From positions 6,324,001 to 6,388,000 of the forward strand of contig NZ_CP026124.1 of NCBI RefSeq assembly GCF_002902905.1: DNA of 64,000 nucleotides, given 5' to 3'. The notes under the pieces were generated by a model. That model saw nothing but the letters and a program-made list of their open reading frames with translations, ran no database searches and was not told the DNA's origin. Shown here one piece after another: positions 8,318-16,978 of the stretch. Numbering within the stretch: position 1 is the stretch's first letter; every line of letters begins with the position of its first letter. Origin of the DNA: Achromobacter sp. AONIH1. GTDB taxonomy: Bacteria; Pseudomonadota; Gammaproteobacteria; Burkholderiales; Burkholderiaceae_B. The translations under genes were made by a program, and so were the position numbers.

Positions 8318-10150
8318 TCAGCGGACGGCGGGATTCAGGCTGGCCAGGTAGGCGCGCCAGCCGCCATGCGCCGTGATGTCGCTCGCGCCCTCCAGGCCGC
8401 GCGGCTCGCAGATGAAGCCCTTGACCTGCCGCCCGTCCTCCAGCTCCAGCGTGCCGATGCCCAGCGGCGGCGGGATCTCGGCGACGAAGCCGCCGAACGC
8501 GGCGAGAGGGATGTCCCACAGCTCGACCTCGATGGGCGCGCCATCGGCGCGCTTGGCCAGGCCCGGCTTGGGCGGCGTGGTGTTGGCCAGCGCATACAGC
8601 CGGTAGTCGCCCGCCGTGCGCGTCTTTTCCACCAAGACGGCATGGCGCGAACGGAGCTGATGGTTCAACGGCATGCCGCTGAGGTGCGCGCCCACCACGG
8701 CCACGCGCAGCATGCCCGGCGCCGGATCACGCGACGCCGGCGCGGCGGGCAGCGGCTTGCCGGTGGCGCCCAGCGGCAGGCCCAGGCGCGCCTGCCAGCG
8801 CCTGCCGAATTCGGCCAGCGCATGGTCCTGCCAGGCCAGGCCCAGCACGGTGATGCCGGCGGGCAGGCCGTCGCCGCGCATGCCCGCCGGCAAGGCCAGC
8901 GCGCACAGGTCGGCCAGATTGGCGAAATTGGTATAGCGGCCCAGCCGCGAATTGAGCGCCAGCGGATCCTCGCGCAGCTGTGCGATGGTGTAGATGGACG
9001 GCGCGGTGGGCACCAGCAGCGCGTCCACGTCCGCCAGCGACTGCTGGATGACGCGCGCCAGCGCGGCGCGGCGGTATTCGGCCTGGAAGGCGTCCAGCGC
9101 GCTGTAGCGCCCGGCCTCTTCGACGATGCCGCGCACCACCGGGTCGATCACGCCCGGCTGCTCGCGCCACAAGGCCTCGACCGCCGCGAACCGCTCGGCC
9201 ACCCACGGCCCCTGGTACAGCAGCGCGGCCAGCTCGGCATAGGGCGAGAAATCGACGGTCCGCAGCTCGGCGCCGGTGGCTCGCACCTCACGCAGCGCCG
9301 CGTCGAAGGCGGCCTCGGCCTCGGCGTCGCCGTGGAACTCCAGCTTGTCCGGCACCGCGAAACGCGGCCGCGCCGGCCAGGGACGGGCCGTGCCGGCCGG
9401 CACGGGCCGCGAGTAGGGATCGCGCGCGTCGTAGCCGCCGGCGATGTCGGCCACGCGCAAGGCGTCGTCGACCGTCAAGGCGAACACCGACACGCAGTCC
9501 AGCGTGCGGCAGGCCGGCACCACGCCGGCGGCGCTGAGCCAGCCGCGCGTGGGCTTGAGTCCGACGATGTTGTTGAAGCCCGCCGGCACGCGTCCCGAGC
9601 CGGCCGTGTCGGTGCCCAGCGAGAACGCCGCCAGTCCGCGCGCCACCACCGAGGCCGAGCCCGAACTCGATCCGCCGCTGATGTACTCGGGCCGAAACGC
9701 GTTGGCCACCGCGCCGTGCGGCGAACGCGTGCCCACCAGGCCGGTGGCGAACTGGTCCAGATTGGTCTTGCCGATCAGGATGGCGCCGGCGGCGCGCAGG
9801 CGCCGCACCACGCCGGCATCCTCGTCGGGCGTGTAGGCGAACGCGGGGCAGGCGGCGGTGGTCGGCCAGCCCGCGACGTCGATGTTGTCCTTGACCGCGT
9901 AGGGCACGCCATACAGCGGCAGGCGCGACAGGTCGCCGTCCGCCGCCGCCAGCAGCCGCGCCAGTTCGTCCAGCTGGCGCGCCAGCGCCTGGCCGTCGAC
10001 CCGCAGGATCCAGGCATTGTCGGCGGGCGCGTCCGGCGCGGCGGCGTGGCCGGCCAGCAGCGCCTCGGGCCGGGCGCCCGCGAAATAGGCGGCCTGCCAT
10101 TGCGCGATGGTCCAACCGGCGGTGTCGAACTGAGTTGCTGCGGCGTTCAT
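8318..10150 (-). CDS. atzF: Allophanate hydrolase
   Basis: 610 aa. The amidase-signature domain fills about residues 1-450, with the Ser-cisSer-Lys triad in VKDNIDVAG (Lys) and GGSSSGSAS (both serines). The C-terminal ~130 residues form the AtzF-type C-terminal domain (VVGAHLSGMPLNHQL), which converts N-carboxyurea to CO2 and ammonia in studied homologues. Together with urea carboxylase it forms the ATP-dependent urea amidolyase route to two ammonia. Start ATG at 10150 preceded by GAGAGGA; a longer upstream frame lacks a ribosome binding site. A sigma-54 promoter (10188-10203, minus strand) lies 38 bp upstream, consistent with nitrogen control. Confidence 0.95.
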   Translation of the reverse strand: MNAAATQFDTAGWTIAQWQAAYFAGARPEALLAGHAAAPDAPADNAWILRVDGQALARQLDELARLLAAADGDLSRLPLYGVPYAVKDNIDVAGWPTTAACPAFAYTPDEDAGVVRRLRAAGAILIGKTNLDQFATGLVGTRSPHGAVANAFRPEYISGGSSSGSASVVARGLAAFSLGTDTAGSGRVPAGFNNIVGLKPTRGWLSAAGVVPACRTLDCVSVFALTVDDALRVADIAGGYDARDPYSRPVPAGTARPWPARPRFAVPDKLEFHGDAEAEAAFDAALREVRATGAELRTVDFSPYAELAALLYQGPWVAERFAAVEALWREQPGVIDPVVRGIVEEAGRYSALDAFQAEYRRAALARVIQQSLADVDALLVPTAPSIYTIAQLREDPLALNSRLGRYTNFANLADLCALALPAGMRGDGLPAGITVLGLAWQDHALAEFGRRWQARLGLPLGATGKPLPAAPASRDPAPGMLRVAVVGAHLSGMPLNHQLRSRHAVLVEKTRTAGDYRLYALANTTPPKPGLAKRADGAPIEVELWDIPLAAFGGFVAEIPPPLGIGTLELEDGRQVKGFICEPRGLEGASDITAHGGWRAYLASLNPAVR

Positions 10151-10187
10151 GCTGGAATCCTCTCTGGTATGCAAGTACGGATTCCCA

Positions 10188-10203
10188 AGCAAGCGGCATG
10201 CCA
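10188..10203 (-). promoter_or_regulatory. Sigma-54 promoter for allophanate hydrolase/urea carboxylase
   Basis: Read on the minus strand: TGGCATG, four bases, TTGCT. GG(-24) and GC(-12) have the exact spacing of the RpoN consensus, with one base different in the -24 element (TGGCAT rather than TGGCAC). It lies 38 bp upstream of the allophanate hydrolase start. Confidence 0.65.
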
Positions 10204-10293
10204 TGTCCGCGCCCGCAGCGCGTTTTCCCCCTGTTTCCCTGCCACGACATCCCGCGCGGCCACAAGGCGCGGCGCGCCGTCGCGGCGCCGGCG

Positions 10294-10332
10294 CGCACCA
10301 GCGCCGCGCAGATCACGCACCTGTTTTGTGCA
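10294..10332. promoter_or_regulatory. Tandem NtrC-like enhancer sites
   Basis: CGCACC-N5-TGTGCA at 10316-10332 matches TGCACC-N5-GGTGCA at 10 of 12 positions; CGCACC-N5-CGCGCA at 10294-10310 matches 9 of 12. The two start 22 bp apart, two helical turns, so NtrC dimers would lie on one DNA face. They sit about midway between the two divergent sigma-54 promoters (about 90-105 bp from each). The rest of this 379-bp gap shows no gene. Confidence 0.55.
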
Positions 10333-10434
10333 CGCGGCACCAGATTGAGCAAGCCGCTCCGCCGCATCGTTCCCGCGCCCCGCCCTTCCCGCCTACATAT
10401 AGCGGCCCCGCCGCGCCGCCGCCTCCGGCGCGGC

Positions 10435-10450
10435 TGGCACGGGTCTTGCT
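10435..10450 (+). promoter_or_regulatory. Sigma-54 promoter for urtABCDE
   Basis: TGGCACG, GGTC, TTGCT: a perfect match to the RpoN consensus TGGCACG-N4-TTGC(A/T). It lies 80 bp upstream of the urtA ATG, with NtrC-like sites further upstream. Confidence 0.8.
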
Positions 10451-10529
10451 TTGATGTCCTGGCGAGGCGCGGTACAGGCCCTGTCCATTTCATGCCGGCA
10501 ATGCCGGCGCAACCTACCCAGGAGTCCCC

Positions 10530-11783
10530 ATGAAACGCAGACTAGCCCTCAAGCAACTGACCGCCGTGAGCCTGCTGGCCCTGGCCGGCTGGATGCCCTC
10601 GGTCCATGCCGCCGAAGACACGATCAAGGTCGGCATCCTGCATTCCCTGTCCGGCACGATGGCGATCTCGGAGACCTCGCTCAAGGACGTGGCGCTGATG
10701 GCGATCGATGAGATCAACGCCAAGGGCGGCGTCATGGGCAGGAAGCTGGAGCCCGTGGTGGTCGATCCGGCCTCGAACTGGCCGCTGTTCGCCGAGAAGT
10801 CGCGCCAGCTGCTGGCGCAGGACAAGGTGGCGGTGGTGTTCGGCTGCTGGACCTCGGTGTCGCGTAAATCGGTGCTGCCGGTGTTCAAGGAGCTGAACGG
10901 CCTGCTGTTCTATCCGGTGCAGTACGAAGGCGAGGAACTGGAGAAGAACGTGTTCTACACCGGCGCCGCGCCCAACCAGCAGGCCATACCCGCCGTCGAG
11001 TACCTGATGAGCGAGGACGGCGGCGGGGCCAAGCGCTTCGTGCTGCTGGGCACCGACTACGTGTACCCGCGCACCACCAACAAGATCCTGCGCGCCTTCC
11101 TGCATTCCAAAGGCGTGAAGGACAGCGACATCGACGAGGTCTACACGCCCTTCGGCCATTCCGACTACCAGACCATCGTCGCCAACATCAAGAAGTTCGC
11201 CACCGGCGGCAAGACCGCCGTCATCTCCACCATCAACGGCGACTCCAACGTGCCCTTCTACAAGGAACTGGGCAACGCCGGCCTGAAGGCCACCGACGTG
11301 CCGGTGGTCGCCTTCTCGGTGGGCGAAGAGGAACTGCGCGGCGTGGACACCAAGCCGCTGGTCGGCCACCTGGCGGCCTGGAACTATTTCGAGTCGATCA
11401 AGACCCCGGTCAACACCGACTTCATCGCCAAGTGGAAGGCCTACGCCAAGGCCAAGAACCTGCCCAACGCCGCGACCGTGGTCACCAACGATCCGATGGA
11501 GGCGACCTACATCGGCATCCACATGTGGAAGCAGGCCGTCGAGCAGGCCAAGAGTACGGACGTGGACAAGGTCATCGCGGCCATGGGCGGCCAGACGTTC
11601 AGCTCGCCCAGCGGCTTCAAGATCATGATGGACAAGACCAACCACCACCTGCACAAGCCGGTGTACATCGGCGAGATCAAGGCCGACGGCCAGTTCAACG
11701 TGGTCTGGAAGAGCAAGGGTCCGATCCGCGCCCAGCCCTGGAGCCCGTATATCCCGGGCAACGAAGGCAAGCAGGGCCTCTGA
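10530..11783 (+). CDS. urtA: Urea ABC transporter substrate-binding protein
   Basis: 417 aa with an N-terminal export signal (MKRRLALKQLTAVSLLALAGWMPSVHA). The mature protein is a two-lobed periplasmic binding protein of the Leu/Ile/Val-binding group (IKVGILHSLSGTMAISE is the typical first strand; VFGCWTSVSRKSVLPVF and LFYPVQYEG are characteristic of UrtA/FmdD). It captures urea in the periplasm for the UrtBC permeases. Preceded by ribosome binding site AGGAG and by the sigma-54 promoter at 10435. First gene of urtABCDE. Confidence 0.95.
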   Translation: MKRRLALKQLTAVSLLALAGWMPSVHAAEDTIKVGILHSLSGTMAISETSLKDVALMAIDEINAKGGVMGRKLEPVVVDPASNWPLFAEKSRQLLAQDKVAVVFGCWTSVSRKSVLPVFKELNGLLFYPVQYEGEELEKNVFYTGAAPNQQAIPAVEYLMSEDGGGAKRFVLLGTDYVYPRTTNKILRAFLHSKGVKDSDIDEVYTPFGHSDYQTIVANIKKFATGGKTAVISTINGDSNVPFYKELGNAGLKATDVPVVAFSVGEEELRGVDTKPLVGHLAAWNYFESIKTPVNTDFIAKWKAYAKAKNLPNAATVVTNDPMEATYIGIHMWKQAVEQAKSTDVDKVIAAMGGQTFSSPSGFKIMMDKTNHHLHKPVYIGEIKADGQFNVVWKSKGPIRAQPWSPYIPGNEGKQGL

Positions 11784-11797
11784 GGGAGACGGCCGCC

Positions 11798-13420
11798 ATG
11801 CGCAACGCTGCGATCGCACGCTACCTGCGTCGTCTCCTGCTCGCCATGTTCCTGGCCTGGCCGGCGCTGCCCGTGGCGGCGGCCGGCGTCGGCCAGGACC
11901 TGCTGGCGCCGCTGGCGGGCGACGATACCGACGCCAGGCTGCGTGCGATCGCCGCGCTGGGCGCGCTGCCCGGCGGCGAGGGCGCGGCTGTGCTGCGGGC
12001 CTTGGGCGCCGACCAGCTCTACGCGGCGCCGGACGGCCGCGTGCTGATCGGTGATGGCGCCCGCGCCACCGACCCGGCCAGCGGCGCCGCGCTGGACCTG
12101 CCGGCGGGATCCGCGTCCATCGGCATCAACAACCGCCTGCGCCGCGCCATCGAGGCAGCGCTGGCCGGCGCGCAGCTGCACGCGGCCGATGCCGGCTCTC
12201 GGCTGGCCGCCGCGCGCCGCCTGCAACAGACCAACGATCCCTCGCGGCTGCCCCTGATCGCGCAGGCGCTGGCCACGGAACGCGACCCGACCGTGCGCGC
12301 CGCGCTGGAGATCGCGCAGGCCAGGCTGGAATTGCAAAGCGCCGATCCGGCCGCGCGACGTCATGCCGTGGAACTGCTGGGCCGCAGTGACGACGCCGCG
12401 TTTCGTCCCGTGCTGGCGGCCTTGACGCAACAGCGCGACGGCGCCTATGCCGAACCCGACGCCGGCGTGCGCGAGGCCGCCGCCGACGCGCTGCGCCGCA
12501 TCGACCGCCGCCTGGCCACCGTCGAATGGGCAGGCAATCTCTTCTACGGCCTGAGCCTGGGCAGCGTGCTGCTGCTGGCGGCGCTGGGGCTGGCCATCAC
12601 CTTCGGGCTGATGGGCGTGATCAATATGGCGCATGGCGAGCTGCTGATGATCGGCGCCTACGTTACCTATGTGGTGCAGACGCTGTTCCGCGCCTGGCTG
12701 CCTGGCTGGCTGGATTGGTACGTGGCGGCGGCGCTGCCGCTGGCCTTCCTGGTCACGGCGCTGGTGGGCATGGCGCTGGAACGCACCGTGATCCGCTGGC
12801 TCTACGGCCGGCCCCTGGAAACGCTGCTGGCGACCTGGGGCATCAGCCTGATGCTGATGCAGGGCGTGCGCAGCCTGTTCGGCGCGCAGAACGTAGAGGT
12901 CGGCAATCCGGGCTGGATGTCGGGCGGCGTCACGGTGCTGGGCGGACTGGTGCTCAGCTACAACCGCCTGGTCATCATCGGCTTCGCGCTGGCCGTGGTG
13001 GCGCTGGTCTGGGTCTTGCTCAACCACACGCGCCTGGGCCTGTTCGTGCGCGCCATCACGCAGAACCGGCGCATGGCCGACTGCACCGGCGTGCCCACCG
13101 GACGCGTGGACATGCTGGCCTTCGGCCTGGGCTCGGGCATCGCCGGGCTGGCCGGCGTGGCGCTGTCGCAGCTGGGCAATGTGGGCCCGGACCTGGGGCG
13201 CGGCTACATCGTCGATTCGTTCATGGTGGTGGTGCTGGGCGGCGTGGGCCAGCTGGCCGGCACCGTCATCGCCGCGCTGGGCCTGGGCGGCGTCAACAAA
13301 TTCCTGGAACCCTATGCGGGAGCGGTCATGGCCAAGATCACCATCCTGGCGCTTATCGTGCTGTTTGTGCAGAAGCGGCCGCAAGGCCTGTTCGCCCCGC
13401 GCGGCCGGAGCGTCGAATGA
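11798..13420 (+). CDS. urtB: Urea ABC transporter permease UrtB
   Basis: 540 aa. Signal-like segment (residues 8-28), then a ~210-residue soluble N-terminal extension rich in Ala (HEAT-like stretches) found in UrtB proteins, then a LivH-type permease domain of about eight membrane helices from about residue 245 (NLFYGLSLGSVLLLAALGL ... GVINMAHGELLMIGAY). Forms the membrane channel with UrtC. The chosen ATG at 11798 has GAGGGAG upstream and begins 15 bp after the urtA stop; the longer frame overlapping urtA is spurious. Confidence 0.95.
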   Translation: MRNAAIARYLRRLLLAMFLAWPALPVAAAGVGQDLLAPLAGDDTDARLRAIAALGALPGGEGAAVLRALGADQLYAAPDGRVLIGDGARATDPASGAALDLPAGSASIGINNRLRRAIEAALAGAQLHAADAGSRLAAARRLQQTNDPSRLPLIAQALATERDPTVRAALEIAQARLELQSADPAARRHAVELLGRSDDAAFRPVLAALTQQRDGAYAEPDAGVREAAADALRRIDRRLATVEWAGNLFYGLSLGSVLLLAALGLAITFGLMGVINMAHGELLMIGAYVTYVVQTLFRAWLPGWLDWYVAAALPLAFLVTALVGMALERTVIRWLYGRPLETLLATWGISLMLMQGVRSLFGAQNVEVGNPGWMSGGVTVLGGLVLSYNRLVIIGFALAVVALVWVLLNHTRLGLFVRAITQNRRMADCTGVPTGRVDMLAFGLGSGIAGLAGVALSQLGNVGPDLGRGYIVDSFMVVVLGGVGQLAGTVIAALGLGGVNKFLEPYAGAVMAKITILALIVLFVQKRPQGLFAPRGRSVE

Positions 13421-14585
13421 AGCCCGCCGCGCAGGATCCGGGCCTGGCGTTGCGCCGGCCGCTGTATTCCCCCCGCGCCTGGGCGGCGCTGGCCATCGTC
13501 GCCGCGCTGCTGGCGCTGCTGCCGCTGCTGAACCTGGCGTACTCTCCGGGCCATCCGCTGCATGTCTCGTCCTATGCCGTCGCCCTGCTGGGCAAGTTCA
13601 TGTGCTACGCGCTGGCCGCGCTGGCGCTGGACCTGGTCTGGGGCTACGCCGGTATCCTGTCGCTGGGCCACGGCCTGTTCTTCGCGCTGGGCGGCTATGC
13701 CCACGGCATGTACCTGATGCGCGCCATCGGCCGCGACGGCGCCTACCAGAGCACGCTGCCGGACTTCATGGTGTTCCTGGACTGGAAGAGCTACCCCTGG
13801 TACTGGTCGTACACCGAGCACTTCTGGTACGCCATGCTGCTGGTCGTGCTGGTTCCGGGCGCGCTGGCCTTTCTGTTCGGCTACTTCGCTTTCCGCTCGC
13901 GCATCAAGGGCGTGTACTTCTCCATCATCACGCAGGCGCTGACCTTCGCGGCCATGCTGCTGTTCTTCCGCAACGACACCGGCTTCGGCGGCAATAACGG
14001 CTTCACCGACTTCAAGCGCATCCTGGGCTACGACATCACGGCGCCGGGCACGCGCGCCGCGCTGTACTGGTGCACGCTGGCGGCGCTGGCCGGCGCGCTG
14101 GTGCTGGCGCGCGCCGTCACGCAGTCCAAGCTGGGCCGGGTGCTGACCGCCGTGCGCGACAGCGAAAGCCGGCTGCGCTTCATCGGCTACGAGCCGCTGG
14201 GCTTCAAGCTCTTCGTCTGGACGCTGTCGGCCGTGCTCTGCGGCATCGCCGGCGCGCTGTACGTGCCGCAGGTCGGCATCATCAATCCCGGCGAGATGTC
14301 CACCGAGAACTCCATCGAAATGGTGATCTGGGTGGCCACGGGCGGACGCGGCACGCTGATCGGCCCCATCATCGGCGCCGGCGCGGTCAACGGCCTGAAG
14401 ACCTGGTTCACCAGCGTGCTGCCGGAATTCTGGCTCTACGCGCTGGGACTGATCTTCGTGCTGGTCACGCTGTTCCTGCCAACCGGCATCGTCGGCCTGG
14501 CCCGCCGCATCGCCGCCCGCCTCTCGGCCCGCCGCCGCGACACGCTGTCCTGCGTCGCGCCCGCCCCCGTCCAGGAGCCCAAGGC

Positions 14586-14589
<4 letters not shown>
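13417..14589 (+). CDS. urtC: Urea ABC transporter permease UrtC
   Basis: 390 aa LivM-type permease. About nine to ten hydrophobic helices; GYAGILSLGHGLFFALGGYAHGMYLMR is the family's conserved segment and EMVIWVATGGRGTLIGPIIGAG the coupling region. Partner of UrtB in the urea channel. ATG overlaps the urtB stop by 4 bp (ATGA), and its own stop overlaps urtD in the same way, so translation is coupled. Confidence 0.95.
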
Positions 14590-15424
<835 letters not shown>

Positions 15425-15425
<1 letters not shown>

Positions 15426-15475
15426 TGTGCCGTCCCACGGATACGCCCGCACGAAATCCCCCTAGCCGCGACGCC
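15425..15475 (-). repeat. Half copy of the 160-bp inverted-repeat element
   Basis: About 50 bp matching one arm of the element at 20804-20963: GTGTGC(C/T)GTCCC..., then ATACGCCCGCACGAAATCC and CCTAGCCGC, with few differences. It begins at the last base of the urtD stop codon and fills nearly the whole urtD-urtE gap, in contrast to the 4-bp overlaps elsewhere in the operon. Confidence 0.7.
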
Positions 15476-15487
15476 ACGGAGAAAGAC

Positions 15488-16186
15488 ATGCTGGATGCGA
15501 ACGGAATCGATCAATACTATGGCGGCAGCCACACGCTGCGCGGCGTGTCGCTGTCGGTGCGCCAGGGCGAGTGCCTGGCGCTGCTGGGACGCAATGGCGT
15601 GGGCAAGACCACGCTGCTCAAGTGCCTGATGGGCGTGCTGCCGGTGGCGCGCGGCGGCGTGTCGCTGGACGGCGCCGACATCACGCGGCTGGCGCCGCAC
15701 CAGCGCGCCGCGCGCGGCATGGCCTATGTGCCGCAGGGGCGCGACATCTTCGCGCGGCTGACGGTAGAAGAGAACATCCTGATGGGCATGGCGACCAAGC
15801 CGGCCGCGCGCGCGCGGCGCATCAAGGAGGAAGTGTTCGAGCTGTTCCCCGTGCTGCGCGGCATGCTGTCGCGGCGCGGCGGCGATCTGTCGGGCGGACA
15901 GCAGCAACAGCTGGCGATCGCGCGGGCGCTGGTGGCCGAGCCCCGCCTCATCATCCTGGACGAACCCACCGAAGGGATACAGCCGTCCATCATCAAGGAC
16001 ATCGGACGCGTCATCCGCATGCTGCGCCAGCGCGGCGACATCGGCATCCTGTTGTGCGAGCAGTACTTCGACTTCGCCCGCGAGCTGGCCGACCGCTACG
16101 TGGTGCTGTCGCGCGGCGAGGTCGTGGCCAGCGGCGGCCGCGAAACCATGGACGGCGAGGACGTGCGCCGGCATCTGTCGGTCTAG
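15488..16186 (+). CDS. urtE: Urea ABC transporter ATP-binding protein UrtE
   Basis: 232 aa LivF-type ATPase with Walker A GRNGVGKTT, signature LSGGQQQQLAIARAL and Walker B LIILDEP; the EGIQPSIIKDI segment after Walker B is typical of UrtE/LivF. Second ATPase of the urea importer. Ribosome binding site GGAG precedes ATG. Separated from urtD by 62 bp that contain a partial repeat, and followed by a hairpin terminator. Confidence 0.95.
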   Translation: MLDANGIDQYYGGSHTLRGVSLSVRQGECLALLGRNGVGKTTLLKCLMGVLPVARGGVSLDGADITRLAPHQRAARGMAYVPQGRDIFARLTVEENILMGMATKPAARARRIKEEVFELFPVLRGMLSRRGGDLSGGQQQQLAIARALVAEPRLIILDEPTEGIQPSIIKDIGRVIRMLRQRGDIGILLCEQYFDFARELADRYVVLSRGEVVASGGRETMDGEDVRRHLSV

Positions 16187-16196
16187 GCAAAGAACC

Positions 16197-16225
16197 ACGC
16201 CGGCGCATGCCGTGCGCGCCGGCGT
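16197..16225 (+). terminator. Hairpin after urtE
   Basis: Perfect 10-bp arms ACGCCGGCGC / GCGCCGGCGT with a 9-nt loop, 10 bp after the urtE stop. No T tract follows, so it may be a Rho-assisted or stabilising 3' hairpin. Confidence 0.5.
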
Positions 16226-16312
16226 CCGGGGGAGCCTTCCGGAACCGATTTCCCTGTCGGCGGGATCTTTGATCATTGCTTGAAATTAGGCCTGCGCGCG
16301 GATCTGCTCCGA

Positions 16313-16318
16313 TATAAT
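16313..16318 (+). promoter_or_regulatory. Consensus -10 element adjacent to the DUF2946 start
   Basis: TATAAT ends 8 bp before the ATG at 16327. With a normal start point about 7 bp after the -10 the mRNA would have almost no leader. No good -35 hexamer is seen at 16-18 bp. Confidence 0.45.
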
Positions 16319-16326
16319 CCGCGCTC

Positions 16327-16731
16327 ATGTGCTCCGCCTCCTTCCTGACCCGACCCGCCATATGGATCGCGCTCGCCGTGATCCTGTGGGCGTCGCTGGT
16401 CCCGTCGCTGGCGCGCGCATTCAGCCCGGCGCACCCGGCGCAGCGCGTGTCGGTGGAGTATTGCGCCCCCGACGGCGCGGGCCTGGTTCAGATCGACGTG
16501 CGCGCGGACGACAGCGGCCAGTCGCCGCAACACGATGCGCACGAAGGCAGCCAGCATTGCCCGTTCTGCCGCAACCAGCAAGCCGATATCGGCATCCTGC
16601 CCGATCCGGCGCCGCTGCTGCTGCCAGCCTCCCTGGCCCGCAAGGTCAGCTATCCCCCGCTCTACTACCAGTCGGCCCGGCCGCTGCATGCCTGGAGCGC
16701 GGCCCAGCCGCGCGCCCCGCCGGCCGCCTGA
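16327..16731 (+). CDS. DUF2946 family protein
   Basis: 134 aa. N-terminal hydrophobic segment (residues 10-30, IWIALAVILWASLVPSLARA) acting as signal or membrane anchor, then a polar part with a VEYCAPDG motif and a HCPFCRNQ motif (residues about 77-84), the two Cys-containing motifs of DUF2946. The family is often next to TonB-dependent copper or siderophore receptors and copper genes; the function is unknown. A second family member lies at 59565 in this window, in a copper/oxidase setting. Followed after 247 bp (no gene visible) by the TonB receptor gene. Confidence 0.8.
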   Translation: MCSASFLTRPAIWIALAVILWASLVPSLARAFSPAHPAQRVSVEYCAPDGAGLVQIDVRADDSGQSPQHDAHEGSQHCPFCRNQQADIGILPDPAPLLLPASLARKVSYPPLYYQSARPLHAWSAAQPRAPPAA

Positions 16732-16978
16732 CCGGCCACGCCTGATGCACCGCGCCGCGCGCCCATGCGCGTGAACCGCGCCTGACGGCTCCCCGCCGAC
16801 CGCCCCTTCCGCTCCCGATCGATCCGCCCTTCCGTGGCCGGTCCGCCCGCGTGCTTGCGCGTCCGGTCCGCCTGGAACGCCGGGCGGCGACGGGTCCGCA
16901 GTCCTGGCTTGCCCTACCCGTCCGCGACACATCGCGCGGCTGCCGCCCCCCGGCGGCGCGAGCGCGCGGCATCCGACC

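Noticed and set aside
16732..16978. Possible cobalamin or other riboswitch before the TonB receptor
   Set aside because: The 247-bp gap is GC-rich and hairpin-prone but I could not find the B12-box core or other conserved aptamer elements. Nothing supports it.
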